Assembly (NCBI RefSeq): GCF_030435805.1
Contig: NC_081291.1
Span: 10,997,001-11,061,000, forward strand
From: Mustela lutreola
Lineage: Eukaryota; Chordata; Mammalia; Carnivora; Mustelidae
Reading direction: 5' to 3'
Length of the DNA: 64,000 nucleotides
How positions within the stretch are numbered: the stretch's first letter is position 1; each line of letters starts with the position of its first letter. A model generated the notes under the pieces. That model searched no databases. It saw nothing but the letters and a program-made list of their open reading frames with translations, and was not told the origin of the DNA. The position numbers were made by a program, and so were the translations under genes. Positions 12,611 to 24,773 of this stretch are shown here, one piece after another.

Positions 12611-12870
12611 CTTATTTGTGGAGCATAACAAATAGCATGGAGGACAAGGGGAGATGGAGAGGAGAAGGGAGTTGAAGGAAATTGGACGGGGAGGTGAACC
12701 ATGAAAGACTATGGACTCTGAAAAACAATCTGAGGGTTTTGAAGGGTAGGGACATGGGAGGTCGGGGTACCAGGTGGTGGGTATTAGGGAAGACACGGAT
12801 TGCATGGAGCACTGCGTGTGGTACAAAGATAATGAATACTGTTATGCTGGAAAAATTTAATTAAAAAAAA

Positions 12871-13365
12871 AACAATGAATATTGTTACACTGAAAAGAAA
12901 TAAAAAAATTAAAAAAATATTGAAAAACATAAAAAACATAAAACAACCAAACATTATTTGTATAAAAAACCAAAAAAGAAACCAAAAACAAAATAACTAC
13001 AGAATCTTGTGTCAAAATTCTACGCTCTTATTTTTATGTTCATTCGGGTGTTTTTTTTTTAAAATTCATTTGTATCAACCCCAACTTTGGGTTTACTTTC
13101 AACATAATAGATGGGTTTTAACTAAGTCTCTGTGTGTTTATTTAAATGTGTGTGAATATGTTTATTTGAGGAAAGATGTACAAAAATGTACACAGACATA
13201 TACATACTCACATTACTAGCCTTGAATGTTTTCTTTGTACTCAACAAAGTGTTTGCACATATTTAATTTATTCCTTACAACTTCTGTCAGAATTTAGGGT
13301 TCATTCCCTAACATTATTTTTAGAAATAAGGAAATTGAGGCTCACATTCAACACATTTAAAAAAA
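12871..13365. other. Non-coding; paralogous to 26291-26658
   Basis: An A-rich stretch followed by sequence without a gene. From about 13090 it resembles the segment ending at 26658. The shared order is a TGTGTGAAT-GTG stretch, GTTTATTTGA, CTCAACAA, TTATTCCT, and finally AGAAATAAGGAAAT. It is read as the downstream flank of OR unit A. Confidence 0.6.
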
Positions 13366-13648
13366 TATATTTATTTATTTTCAGTGTAACAGTATTCATT
13401 GTTTTTGCACCACACCCAGTGCTCCATGCAATCCGTGCCCTCTCTTTTTTTTTATTTGTAATTTATTTTTTTATTCATTTATTTATTTTAATTTATTTTT
13501 TATTTATTTTCAGCATAACAGTATTCATTATTTTTGCACCACACCCAGTGCTCCATGCAATCTGTGTTCTCTCCAATACCCACCACCTGGTTCCCCCAAC
13601 CTCCCACCCCCCACCCTTTCAAAACTCTCAGATTGTTTTTCAGAGGTC
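13366..13648 (-). mobile_element. Two L1 beta 3' ends, side by side
   Basis: Minus-strand beta 3' termini at 13366-13441 and 13442-13648. Both show CACCACACCCAGTGCTCCATGCAAT, separated by a T-rich tail. Either one insertion landed in another or the end was duplicated. Confidence 0.8.
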
Positions 13649-13741
13649 ATAGTCCCATTCATCACATTTTATCAATAACATAACAAAGGAGTTAAAACTT
13701 ATTGTACACACTTTTTAAAATTCTACATGAATGGAGTCATG

Positions 13742-13816
13742 TAATATATATATGTATATATACATATATATGTATATATACATATATATTCATATATATG
13801 TGTATATATATATAAA
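13742..13816. repeat. (TA)n-rich microsatellite
   Basis: Imperfect TATATG/TACATA repeats about 75 bases long. Confidence 0.9.
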
Positions 13817-14392
<576 letters not shown>

Positions 14393-14393
14393 T

Positions 14394-14589
14394 CAGGGTG
14401 CCTGTGTGGCTCAGTGTGTTAAAGCCTCTGCTTTCGGCTTGGATCATGATCCCAGGATCCTGGGATCGAGCCCCACATCAGGCTCTCTGCCCAGCGGGGA
14501 GCCTGCTTCCTCCTCTCTCTCTGCCTGCCTTCTGCCTACCTGTTATCTCTGTCTGTCAAATAAATAAGTAAATAAATCTTAAAAAAAAT
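14394..14589 (+). mobile_element. CAN-SINE (tRNA-derived)
   Basis: A tRNA-like head GGGTGCCTGTGTGGCTCAG, body CATGATCCCAGGATCCTGGG, CT-rich stretch, and AATAAATAAGTAAATAAATC plus A tail. Non-coding retroposon. Confidence 0.93.
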
Positions 14590-14614
14590 TCACAGATAAG
14601 ATTGGAAGTGTTCA

Positions 14615-14707
<93 letters not shown>

Positions 14708-14934
14708 TCAGAATCATTATTCTACTGCATCAACAGCAGGTCATGTTTCCAGTTCCATTTCCTGGACCTCATTGGCACTCAGCAAGTGGGTCATGGGACA
14801 CCTCTCAGGAGGGCATCTGCAATAAGGACAAAGGGAGGGCAGTGGCCTGGAGGCCAGGAAATCCTTCTTCTGTGTCCTTTGCTGTAGAAAGTGCGTCCCT
14901 CATACTGGAGACAAGAATTCCATGTGTCCCTCTA

Positions 14935-15076
14935 TAATAAATAAATTTTTATATATAATATAGTAATAAATTGTTATATATAATATAAAATATAATATAT
15001 AATAATATATATTACAATTTGCTGAATATATTATATATACATGAAATATATATTTATATATATATTTAAGATAGAA
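14935..15076. repeat. AT-rich simple repeat
   Basis: About 140 bases of TATAT/AATAT sequence. 14590-14934 before it holds no gene. Confidence 0.85.
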
Positions 15077-15216
15077 AGTGTAAGTAGTGGGAGAAGCACA
15101 GGAAGAGGGAAAGAGAGAAATCCCCAAGCTGACTAGGAGCTCTCTTCCAGAACCCTGAGATCACAACCAGAGCCAAAATCAAGAGGCAAATGCTCAACTA
15201 ACTGAGCTAGGTGCCC
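15077..15216 (-). mobile_element. Old CAN-SINE
   Basis: On the minus strand the head reads CACCTAGCTCAGTTAGTTGA, a diverged tRNA-like start, followed by the usual body. Confidence 0.75.
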
Positions 15217-15669
15217 TATCACATTGTATACTTTAAATGTGTGCAGCTTATTCTATGCAATTATACTCCAGTGAATCACATTTGTAGGGAGACATGGAAG
15301 TTTCCAGGCAGTAGGAAGACAAGACAGAAAACATAATTATGTAAACTCTTCTTCACCCCAATGATAGACATCCTTACCCATGGATTTCAGCCTCACATCA
15401 TCAATAAGCAGGTGGGCAGCATGAAAACATTGGTTTGAAAATTAGTAAATGTCTCACTTAAATTTTGATTCATCTCTGACTCTAGGGCCATATTATGTCA
15501 AACTAGTCATTGAAATTTGTGTTTCTGTGTAGACTACAACTGGAGATATGTGTTTGATTATTGGTTTGCCAGGACTAGGCAATGTGGACACTGAGATGAA
15601 TAAGAGAACAGGATCCTAATGAGAAAAATAAAACCCAATATGTGTTTTCACAATAAAACCTGTATATGT
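15217..15669. other. Non-coding; paralogous to about 27930-28310
   Basis: Shares TTTCTGTGTAGACT, GGAGA-ATGT-TTT and GGACACTGAGATGAAT in the same order as 28218-28300. This places it in the duplicated OR unit, downstream of the receptor. Confidence 0.6.
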
Positions 15670-15858
15670 GTGTTTTTTAAAAGATTTTATTTATTTATTT
15701 GACAGAGATCACAAGGAGGCAGAAAGGCAGGCAGAGAGAGAGGAAAGCAGGCTCCTTGCTGAGCAGAGAGCCCAATGCAGGGCTCAATCCCAGGACCCTG
15801 GGACCATGATCTGAGCTGAAAGCAGAGGCTTTAACCCACTGAGCCACCCAGGGGCCCC
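15670..15858 (-). mobile_element. CAN-SINE with target duplication
   Basis: Minus-strand SINE. CTGTATATGT at 15660-15669 and 15865-15874 flank it as a probable target-site duplication. Confidence 0.92.
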
Positions 15859-16149
15859 AAAACACTGTATATGTTAAAAGCTACATTTTCAGAAGGAACA
15901 GATATTTAAAGGAATTATGGACACAAAAGTGGTGACCTTTAGTCTCAGACTTTCCACTCTTATGAAATTATAAATTGCTTTTCTTCCAACTGTTTTCTTT
16001 TTCATAAAGAGTAGTACAACTTATGATTATTTTGTGGGAAAAAAATAAAACCTCCTCAATATGATAAATTTTTTTTCAGAATAGATTATTCTTAACAAAT
16101 CTATAGAATCTCATGAGATTAATGGGAATTTCCTATATTTTGTGGTTTT

Positions 16150-16160
16150 AATAAAAGATT

Positions 16161-16195
<35 letters not shown>

Positions 16196-16367
16196 TTTTA
16201 CACAGAGAGAGAGAGAGCACAAGCAGGGGAGCAGCACATAGAGGGAAAGGGAGAAGCAGGCTTTCTGCTGAGCAAGGATCCTGATGTGGGTCTTAAGCTC
16301 AGGTCCCTGGAATCATGACCTGAGAGGAAGGCAGATGCTTAACCTACTGAGCCACATAAGCACCCCA
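16150..16367 (-). mobile_element. CAN-SINE, older
   Basis: A (TTTA)n tail at 16150-16198 and body features such as AGCAGGCTTTCTGCTGAGC. The head ends in CACATAAGCACCCC at 16354-16367. The OR coding exon begins about 230 bases to the right. Confidence 0.88.
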
Positions 16368-16595
16368 AGGGAATTTCTAATATTTTGTCCAAAATTGGGA
16401 ATCAACTTAGGAAAGCAGGAGAGCAACTAAGGACCACATTGTGAGATACCAGAGAGCAGAAAATTTAATACAGATGGTTACTCAAGTTGTACAGAGAAGA
16501 TGATGTCACAGAAAGGGATATGCCAGGAAATCAAGAGAAAGAATAAATTGTAACTCCACAACACAATCTGATCAATGAACTACCACTGCTGGCTC

Positions 16596-17585
16596 TCAGG
16601 CTTTGAGTCCTGCTATCATGTGCATTTTTTTCAGCCCCAGGACAATGGGCCCTATTATAGTTTCCTTTCCAAAGAATCTTTTCAGAGCCCTCTTTATATC
16701 TTTATTTCTCAGGCTATAGATAAAGGGGTTCAGCATGGGTGTGGCCACTGTGTACATCACTGAAGCTGTTGCACCTGAGTGTGAGCTCTGGGGAGTAGCA
16801 GAGCTAAGGTACACTCCTAGGCTCGTACAGTAAAATAAGGAAACAACTGAGAGGTGAGATGCACAGGTGGAAAATGCTTTATACTTGCCCTGGGATGATG
16901 AGATCCTGAGTATGGAGAAAACTATCTTAGAATAAGAGTAAAGGATTCCAGCAAGGGGTCCACCACCCAGAAGCCCAGCTCCAAAATACATCACCATATG
17001 ATTAAGAAAGGTATCAGAACAGGCAAGCTGGACCACTTGTTTAATTTCACAGAAAAAGTGGGGTATTTCCAAGATGGTGCAGAAGGACAGACGCAACACC
17101 ATTAAGCACTGTAACAAGGAATGCAAGATGCTCATGATCCAGGACATGAGGACCAGCAGTCCACAGAGCCGGGGGTTCATGATGATCATGTAGTGCAGGG
17201 GGTGACAGATGGCCAAAAATCGGTCATAGGCCATCACAGTCAGGATGTAGTTGTCCAATCCTGCAAAGAGTAGGAAAAAATACATCTGGGTGATGCAGTC
17301 TGCATAGGTAATGACTTTTCTCTCTGTCTGTATATTCATCAGCATCTTTGGGATGGTGGTGGAGGTGAAACAGATGTCTACAAAGGACAGGTTGGCGAGG
17401 AAGAAGTACATGGGAGTGTGGAGGTGGGAGTCAGAGCTGACAGCCAGGATGATGAGCATGTTTCCAAACACAGTGATCATGTACATGGAGAGGAAAAGCC
17501 CAAATATGAGGGGCTGTAGTTCTGGTCCCTCTGAAAATCCCAGAAGAAGAAATCCTGAAACTCTTGTAAGGTTCCCTGGCTCCAT
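16596..17585 (-). CDS. Olfactory receptor, family 7-like (intact)
   Basis: A 329-residue class A GPCR of olfactory neurons, complete in one exon as ORs are. In order: a glycosylation site NLT at residues 5-7, the TM1 motif GN at 41-42, [19 protein letters not shown] at 55-73 (loop 1/TM2), C97 paired with the loop-2 cysteines C169, C179 and C189, [12 protein letters not shown] at 118-129 (end of TM3, G-protein contact), KAFSTCASH at 236-244 (TM6) and [13 protein letters not shown] at 283-295 (TM7). All hallmark residues are present and no frame break is seen. The start is supported by a splice acceptor 13 bases upstream (AG at 17600-17599) that is shared with the paralogue at 29786-30773. Several motifs ([23 protein letters not shown]) recall family 7, perhaps 7G, but the subfamily is from memory. 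The C-terminal tail is longer than usual. A putative 5' exon lies about 5.9 kb upstream. Confidence 0.95.
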   Translation of the reverse strand: MEPGNLTRVSGFLLLGFSEGPELQPLIFGLFLSMYMITVFGNMLIILAVSSDSHLHTPMYFFLANLSFVDICFTSTTIPKMLMNIQTERKVITYADCITQMYFFLLFAGLDNYILTVMAYDRFLAICHPLHYMIIMNPRLCGLLVLMSWIMSILHSLLQCLMVLRLSFCTILEIPHFFCEIKQVVQLACSDTFLNHMVMYFGAGLLGGGPLAGILYSYSKIVFSILRISSSQGKYKAFSTCASHLSVVSLFYCTSLGVYLSSATPQSSHSGATASVMYTVATPMLNPFIYSLRNKDIKRALKRFFGKETIIGPIVLGLKKMHMIAGLKA

Positions 17586-17612
17586 GGGTTGGAGGTATCT
17601 ATCAGGGTATAG
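17586..17612 (-). promoter_or_regulatory. Splice acceptor and 13-nt leader of the OR coding exon
   Basis: Read on the minus strand: a pyrimidine-rich TTTATTTTTCTATACCC, then TGATAG, then 13 bases, then ATG. The paralogous exon has the same spacing (AG at 30788-30787, ATG at 30773). ORs normally splice a 5' noncoding exon to the coding exon, so a conserved acceptor here is expected. Confidence 0.7.
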
Positions 17613-18507
17613 AAAAATAAATGACTACTTTCACATAAACATGTGTTTTTATAATCTAGCACAAATCTTACTACTTATATCTTAGAGTCAAGAAATTAAT
17701 TTCAATATGTGTGTGGGGTCTCATCCCCATTAGGGCATCCCTAGCACCAATTCACATCAGGAATACTGTAATCACCTCAGTCTGTTCCTCACACATAATG
17801 TAGACTCTTGATCTATTGAGAATATGTTTCATTCTTTTAAGGGATGTATACTGAATGTTGAACATGTTCCAGGCACTGTTTGGCAATAGACATAAGGTGC
17901 TTATAAGCAATGTCCTAATAATCATATGATGAAGAAAGAATATAAGCAAATACTAATAATCAAATAATATATCAAATGGTAACAGAAGTTATGAAGACAA
18001 GGAAAGAGGATATAAAGGAGAGAGTTGATGGGGTGTTGTTATTATTATTTTTTTTACATGTTCACAAAACCTGCAAAGAAGGTAACATGTGAACAGGACC
18101 TCAAGGGAGATAGTAAGGGAGACTGAGGTTGTCTCAGGAAGTGTGTACCCAGCAGGATCAACAGCCATGTCAAGGCCCTCAGGAAGCTGTTCGATTCAGA
18201 AAATCAAGGCTCAAAAGAAAACTAGGGTGTCAAGAGGAAGAAGAAGGGGAGAGATGAGAGGTGGTAGCAGTGCGTGATGAGGAATGAAGCAGTCTCCAGG
18301 CTGTGACTGAGACTTCAAGACACGAGAATCACTCATTTTATTAATTTTTCAAGACTTTCTTGATTTTGTTATAAAGATGCCCAATGAGTCAAAATGCACA
18401 CTCACATTAGTAACTTCTGTTCATTGAATTCTGGCCTCAGTCAATAAGAGTCACCTTGGAATATGTGAGCTCTTATACCCCTGCTCTGAGGACTGCCCTC
18501 TGTTCAC

Positions 18508-18508
<1 letters not shown>
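17613..18508. other. OR intron sequence, paralogous to 37250-37780
   Basis: Non-coding. 17835-18110 has an old L2-like look (CATGTTCCAGGCACTGTTT, then a TAACAGAAGTTATGAAGAC stretch). The part from about 17960 to the CA repeat aligns in order with 37250-37780: AAACCTGCAAAGAAGGTAAC against AAACCTACAAAGGGGGTGAT, and CTGAGGACTGC before the CA repeat in both. Non-coding. Confidence 0.6.

Positions 18509-18554
<46 letters not shown>
18509..18554. repeat. (CA)n microsatellite
   Basis: About 23 CA units preceded by CTGAGGACTGCCCTCTGTTC. The equivalent repeat in unit B is at 37778-37828, so the locus predates the OR duplication. Confidence 0.95.
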
Positions 18555-18555
<1 letters not shown>

Positions 18556-18780
18556 ATGACCCTCTATAGCCTCCTGGGATACTGACTGCCATGTCTTTTT
18601 CACCCCCAGCCACACTAGTTAGGCCAACAGCAGATACACATCAAGCTCACCAGATCTCATTATCTTTCCCATAAATAATGCAGAAGTGGTACCAAGAAAT
18701 TCCTAGGGACAATAAACTTGAGGATGCCTATTGGTGTGCTCATTTTCTGATATCAATTTAAAGAAACTTAGCCAATCTAT

Positions 18781-18977
18781 GGGGTGCCTGGGTGGTTCAG
18801 TGTGTTAAAGCCTCTGCCTTCAGCTCAGGTCATGATCCCAGGGTCCTGGGATTGAGCCCACATCGGGCTCTCTGCTCAGCAGGGAGCCTCCTTCCCTTCC
18901 TTCCTCTCTGCCTGCCTCTCTGCCTACTTGTGATCTCTCTCTCTCTGTCAAATGAATAAATAAAACCTTTTAAAAAA
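18781..18977 (+). mobile_element. CAN-SINE
   Basis: Starts GGGGTGCCTGGGTGGTTCAG and ends AATGAATAAATAAAACC plus A tail. TAGCCAATCT/TAGGCAATCT on the two sides is a probable target-site duplication. Confidence 0.93.
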
Positions 18978-19859
18978 TAAATAAACATAGGCAATCTCTT
19001 CAGTAAAGACATAGAGAAAAGAGAAGAATGACATGGACATGAGAGGAAAAACAGCTCTAGCAGGTCAGGGAGCCCTTGAGAGACCAACCAGGAAGAAGAA
19101 AATAGTGTCTTTGGTTCTGATGACATTCCTGATCTCCTTAGATCTCCCTGATGTCCAGAAAAAAATAATACAGGAGCAACAAGACAAAATTAGTGATATT
19201 TTCATGTGAAACATGTTATAGATGGAATGTTCCAAGAGTATAATGAGGAAAAGGTATAAACCAACACTTCACAGAAGGAAATATACAAAGTAAAACAGCA
19301 GTTGGGCTGTTTTAATATCAAGGATCAGAAGGTTTGCTTTTCTGGTGGCCAGTCCATATTTATTTGACAAATTGTTGTTTATTTGGCCTGGTAGGGGGAG
19401 AAATGAGTCCCTTCCTCATTTGTCTTGTGATACATCTTTTCTTTGTTATTCTTGTTCTTTAGGTTTTGATGTTTTTGACAAGACCAATGGACATTCTTTA
19501 GTCCTGGTTCCAGTCTTCACCCCAGATCCTGCTCTATCTGACCTGCACCAACCATAATAATCCATCCTTACTCAAGATAACTTCTCCATGTGATTTTTCC
19601 GTGAGGTTATTATGTCATACACAATTTTATTTTATTCTCCTCTGCCTTTGTCAGTGTGTGCATTACCAAGTGAGCAGACACTTCATGTGCATCGTTCCCT
19701 TTGTTTTTCACAAGCAACGGGAGTATATGTGTCTTTATGTGAACACACATTGAAGGAAACAAAGACCTATAGAAAAGAATATCAGAGGAGATTAACCCTG
19801 TTAACTTGAGTGATTTTACCCAACTGTATTAAACAAAACTAAAAGGAACATCAAAAACA
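18978..19859. other. No gene seen
   Basis: Intron/spacer sequence of OR unit A. Short open frames at 19345-19557 and 19612-19809 show no known motif and are not called. Confidence 0.6.
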
Positions 19860-20145
19860 TGTGATGAAAACTGGATGTTATAAGCAAATAATAAATTTTT
19901 GAACACTACATCAAAAACTAATGAGGACTCTGAAAAACAATCTGAGGGTTTTGAAGGGTCAGGGGGTGGGAGGTTGGGGGAACCAGGTGGTGGGTATTGG
20001 AGAGGGCACGGATTGCATGGAGCACTGGGTGTGGTGCAAAAACAATGGATACTGTTATGCTGAAAATAAATTAAAAAAATAAAAAATAAACTAATGAGGC
20101 ACTATATGTTGGTTAACTGAAGATGATAAAGAGAAATTTTAAAAA
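19860..20145 (+). mobile_element. Old L1 3' end, interrupted
   Basis: The flanking pieces (TTTGAACACTACATCAAAAA and CACTATATGTTGGTTAACTG) match the old L1 3' terminus also seen at 25105-25250 and 61495-61700. A beta L1 end sits inside it at 19927-20087. Confidence 0.75.
19927..20087 (+). mobile_element. L1 beta 3' end, 161 bases, with clear target duplication
   Basis: Severely 5'-truncated insertion with a beta 3'UTR and A-rich tail. AAACTAATGAGG at 19915-19926 and 20088-20099 is an exact 12-base target-site duplication. Confidence 0.92.
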
Positions 20146-20157
20146 CTGAACAAAACA

Positions 20158-20350
20158 GGGGCGCCTGGGTGGCTCAGTGGGTTGATCCTCTGCCTTCAGC
20201 TCGGGTCATGGTCTCGGAGTCCTGGGATCGAGTCCCGTGTCGGGCTCTCTGCTCGGCGGGGAGCCTGCTTCCTCCTCTCTCTCTCTCTGCCTGTCTCTCT
20301 GCCTACTTGTGATCTCTGTCTGTCAAATAAATAAATAAAAAATCTTAAAA
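20158..20350 (+). mobile_element. CAN-SINE with 17-base target duplication
   Basis: Young-looking SINE (GGGGCGCCTGGGTGGCTCAG). AAAAACTGAACAAAACA at 20141-20157 and 20351-20367 matches exactly. Confidence 0.96.
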
Positions 20351-20367
20351 AAAAACTGAACAAAACA

Positions 20368-22682
20368 TGATATACCACACACTCTGGATAATATCAACAT
20401 CAATTAATAGTTACTTTAGTAAAGACCTTGACATAAGAGAACATATAATAAAATGCATCTAGAACTCTGACACACAGTGAGTGTTCTGTAATTATTTGCT
20501 GATAGAGTCAGGAATTAGGTTACAGTAGACATGGACATTTAACATATGGGAAGTTTGCATTTCAATTGGAACCATCTTGATTGTTGAATAAAAGCTGACA
20601 CAAATGGCTATCTGTCTAGAAGGAAATGAAGTGGTTCCTGATCTTATTATGTACCTTTAAGAAAACCAGTGTAAATGTAAATAATGCTTTCCACATGACT
20701 ATATAAAAAAAGTGCAGATAAAATTTATAGCCAGACAAAACCATCATAATTTAAGTGAGAAAATCAGAAGCAAAAAGGAAAACATATTTAACTCTATCAA
20801 TTAATATTTTTTAAGGTCAAAGATTACCAACCCATAATTAGTTGAAAAACAACTTTTAAAAATCATTTTAAATGCAGCTAACTGTGGGAAATGTATGTAC
20901 AAATTATAATGATGAGTCCAATATATGAATCCTTTCTCAAGGTGAGTGACAGTTTGAGAAAACAAGAAAGGTTTGGTTTCTCTCTCACGCCCATCAGTTG
21001 GGAAAGCCCCTGAAGAGCTACCTGGCTGACTGAGGCTGGAACTTCTTAACTGACAGTGAAAGAGACACTTTCTAATTTGGGGGTCAGAAGTGAGAAGCAT
21101 GGAATGATGGGGAAACAACCTGAAGGCAAATATAAATATTAAAAACACATATATTCTTTAACTTAGGGTTTCTCAGTCTCTGCACTGACTGATATTCTGG
21201 GTCAGATCCCTCTCCACTGTGGGACTTCCTGTGCACTGTAACATGTTTAGCAGCACTCTTGACCACCACGTGGCTCTCCCCAGTGCAACGGTGAGAGCAA
21301 TCTGGATATTGCTTCAGTGTTCCCTCGGTGACAAGATAGCTCTTGGTTGAGAAGACCTGTTTTAACTTAACAATCCCCAACTATTTCTGTAATAGTGACA
21401 CAATAGTATTTCAGAAAAAAAATATGAAAAACTGCTGATTGGCTCAATATCACAGCCACACCATGAAATGTTAAAGACATTGAAATAAGGATCTAGGATA
21501 ATATAAGTTGATTGTAGGCAACTCTATGAGAAATTGTTGAGAGGAAAGTTAAAGTGGATACAAGTTTGGGAAAAAAATACTGCACTAAGACATCAAGAGC
21601 ATTTATGTTTTGCATAGTGTCCTAGTGAATCATTTATATGAAAGTGCATGAATGTATACATGCATAAAATGGAAGAGAAGTTGTAAAAGAAACTAGAAAC
21701 TCATGGAACAAAGAATGTCAGTAAGAATGTCATTAGGTTAAGTCTATTGTTTATAAACAACTGTGCGAATAAACAACAAAATGGAATAAAAACCTGACTT
21801 ATATAAAGACTTAGAAGAACAATAACTTAAAGACACCAAATCGGTTGCTAATTCTGATTCAATATTAAATTGCCAAAGGCTCATAAATAAAGGAATATAA
21901 CAGAAAAGCATTTACAATATGTGGAGAAAGCAGTGAAACTAAGTTGTAATTTCATGTTACATAAAGACCTAGGGATTCACATAGGCTTATAGAATGGAAA
22001 GGTGATTTTTAGCTAAATGGTAAAGAAAAACTTCTTCCAAATGATGGCCAAAGGATGCAACCTTCAGAAACAGACCTAATTACTAAAGGCCAAAAAGGGT
22101 ACTAAGGAATAATAGAAATGTGAAAACAAGTCAGAACTATGTGTAGAAAGTAATTTATCACTGCTAAGGATGAAGAGGTTTCTTTTTTATGTATAGCAAG
22201 GACCAACACATGAATAATATTGAAGTGCCTGCTTGAATTTCTCACTAAGAAAAACAAAAAAGAAAAAGGGAATTCATGAGATAGAATGTACAGAGAGGTG
22301 ATTACATGGAGTCACAGATCAGGAAACTGAGTCAGAGATCAGAAAGCCACCAGGAAGATAGACCTTAAAAACCCTCATCACAAGAAAAGTTTGTGATGAT
22401 GCATGGTGACAAATGTGTTGTAATTTCTGAAGATATACAAATATAGAATTGTTTTGTTGTACACCCAAAACTAATAGGATGTTATGTGCTAATTATAAAT
22501 CAATCAAAATAATTAAGCAATTGACAGAGTCCAATATGACTGATAGATTTGACCACACAAAATTCTTAAAGTTTTCTGCATTGCCCAGAAATACATTTAT
22601 ACATATTAAATGGCCAACAGTCAGTTTCTGTAAAAACTTCCCTTCTTTGATAGAAAGGGCCACATTTTATTTTACATTCTTT
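20368..22682. other. No gene seen
   Basis: 2.3 kb of AT-rich spacer or OR intron sequence. Open frames such as 20801-21148 and 21084-21380 (minus strand) have no recognisable domain. Confidence 0.6.
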
Positions 22683-22803
22683 TGTTTTATTTTATTTTTT
22701 AAATATTTTACTTTCACAAAGTCTCTACACCCCGTGTGGGGTTTGAACTAACAATCCCAAAATAGAGTCCCATGCTCCACCAATTGAGCCAGCTAGACAC
22801 CCC
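22683..22803 (-). mobile_element. Old tRNA-head SINE
   Basis: On the minus strand: GGGTGTCTAGCTGGCTCAAT, GGTGGAGCATGGGACTC, then GTTCAAACCCCA, a tRNA-like box B. The tail is A-rich. Confidence 0.75.
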
Positions 22804-22819
22804 AAAGATCAAATTTTTA

Positions 22820-22991
22820 CTTAATTATTTTTTTTATTTGACAGACAGAAATCATAAGTAGGCAGAGAAAGAAGGGGAAGCAGGCTCCCCGCCGAGCAGA
22901 GAGCCTGATGCGGGTCTTGATCCCAGTACCCTGGCATCATGACCTGAGTCAAAGACAGAGGCTTTAACCCACTGATCCAACCAGGCACTCC
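22820..22991 (-). mobile_element. CAN-SINE with target duplication
   Basis: Minus-strand SINE flanked by AAAGATCAAATTTTTA at 22804-22819 and 22992-23007, an exact 16-base duplication. Confidence 0.94.
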
Positions 22992-23522
22992 AAAGATCAA
23001 ATTTTTAAAAAGGAATAAAAACACTTATAACATTATCCAAAGCAAAAGACTCACATAGGCAATTTTTAATAGAAATTTACCAAATGGCCAACAAACTCAC
23101 AAATACAGTCAACCTTAACAGGTTCTAAAATAATGCAAAGTAAAGCTCATTAGCATACCAATTCTCATCTACTACATCCTATTTCTTTTTCCAATGTGAA
23201 TTCCCAGAATGAGAGAAGGAAATGTGTGTATGTTTCATGCATTACTATTATAGGGATGTATTTGCAATCATCCCTCGGCCAGGATCTTTCTCATTCCTGT
23301 GAAAGCATAGTCTAAAATGCCCCATCTTAACATAAAAGGACATGACCTCACTTCTAGCGTCCTACATAAATACATTAATTTATTGGTAAAGCCAGCAAAC
23401 AACTACTGGGATCTCTGGCATCCTGGCTATGCTGTATGAATTCTCAGTGGCTTTAGGTAGAAATCTTGGTTTCTGTTTCCTTTGATCCCCTCCTGCAGTG
23501 ACTGCTGGTATCTTGAACTCAC

Positions 23523-23740
23523 CTGCATGAGAACTCAGACAGCAAGTTTCCCTTTGCAAGTTACAATTCTTCCCTGGATAGTTGATGATGGACATCAAAC
23601 TCTGTCTGCAGACAAGATGCAGGAGTGCATCAAGCATTGGTCTCCCAGCCAGACTTAGGACTCCAAAAACAACAACAATGTTCTATCCAACCAAAATGCC
23701 CACGCTGAGATTCTGTAGCAGAAGAGGGATTTACAGCTCC
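23523..23740 (-). promoter_or_regulatory. Putative 5' noncoding exon and promoter of the OR at 16596-17585
   Basis: Not a protein gene. This segment is conserved at 40508-40730 and, in opposite orientation, at 62195-62408, all three times at or near OR units. On the minus strand it begins with GGAGCTGTAAATCCCTCTTC, a TATA-like conserved block, and ends CATGCAG followed by a strong donor GTGAGT (GT at 23522-23521). The paralogues keep GTGAGC and GTGAGT at the same aligned place. With the acceptor at 17600-17599 this would make an intron of about 5.9 kb, usual for ORs. The 5' end is not known, and 23740 marks the conserved block. Confidence 0.6.
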
Positions 23741-24240
23741 CTACATATGCTCATTAGGCACACATCTCTCTTGGTGCTCCTACCTTTAAATGAATGATTT
23801 CTCCTGGGGGCACTGGTCTGGACAGAATGGAGATATTTCTGGATGATTCTCTGTTCCTAGGAGACCATACTGAATGTCAGGTGAATTCAGTTTTTATTAA
23901 CTTTTCTCCAATAATTTTTCCTATTTCCAGAGGTCTAAACTTGCCAGCACATGATCACAACCCTGACTTAAAGTTTTCTCAAAAGTCTAATATTCAGGAA
24001 CTCATTTGACTCTTTCCCTTGGGTCTTCAAAGCATTGGCTTATGGGGGAGACATAACCCCTCATATCTCTAGAAAATTAATATTTCCTTCTTCAAGAAAG
24101 GGGAGACATTTGTTCCTTTACTCTAAAATCTTGGCTAGTGCACTCCTTGGTTTCATGATAGTTTAGTCAGAACAATGAAGAATATCACAGTTAGATGACA
24201 AGTTAAGAACTGGCATTTGCTTCCATATTATGAGGATTAT
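23741..24240. other. OR upstream sequence, no gene
   Basis: The first 200 bases continue the similarity to units B and D (for example CCATTCTGTCC read on the minus strand here and at 62076-62095). No coding sequence. Confidence 0.55.
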
Positions 24241-24300
24241 TATCTCTTTCAATTAATAAACACTTCATAATAAGAAAACATTTATTAATTGAAAGAGATA
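24241..24300. repeat. Perfect 20-bp inverted repeat (hairpin)
   Basis: TATCTCTTTCAATTAATAAA at 24241-24260 and its exact reverse complement at 24281-24300, with a 20-base loop. No mobile element recognised. Confidence 0.95.
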
Positions 24301-24773
24301 CATTTATATTTCATGCACCACAACCTAGCTTACCCCATTATAGGGCATATCAAATTTATTTTAGACAAAAGTTCATTCTGTGAAGTAGTAATTTTACAAA
24401 CTCTATTATTTATTGTAGAAATGGGGCACAGAGGGATTTATGTTCTGCTCTAATGTATAAACCAAGTAAGGGATGGATTAGATTTTTTTATTAGAATTAT
24501 GTCAGGATGCTTTAGTTCTGAAATTATGGCATGGTAGTTCTCAACTCTAGATATTTGGCCATGTCTGAAGGGTTGCTTCCAAACACCTGTAACCCACAGG
24601 ACAGCACCCAACAAAGGTAATTATCCAGCCCCAGTGTCAGCAGTTAGAAGGTGAGAAATAAGATTCTAGACCAGACTTCTGTACTTTCCTTGTGCATACA
24701 AATCACTATAGTTTGTAGTTAAAATGCAGATTCTAACTCACCAGGTCTCCAAAAGGCCCAGACACTATGAATT

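Larger units (their letters stand above)
5694..12870 (+). mobile_element. LINE-1, family beta, full length, decayed
   Basis: About 7.2 kb with every L1 part in order: a 2-kb 5'UTR (5694-7763), ORF1 (7764-8680), ORF2 (8775 to about 12610), a 3'UTR and an A-rich tail. The 5' end reads GGACAAGATGGCGGGGAAG. The 3' end (GGAGCACTGCGTGTGGTACAAAGATAATGAA) is the beta type seen many times in this window. Both reading frames are heavily broken, so it is older than the alpha copy at 1-5482. It interrupts the LTR fragment at 5505-5693. No convincing target-site duplication was found. Confidence 0.95.

Noticed and set aside
17835-18110. L2/MIR-like motifs
   Set aside because: A few short words only. Too diverged to call as a separate element by eye.
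22683-22803. Possible tRNA gene (box B-like GTTCAAACCCC)
   Set aside because: The head belongs to a tRNA-derived SINE with a SINE body and A-rich tail. No complete cloverleaf is apparent.
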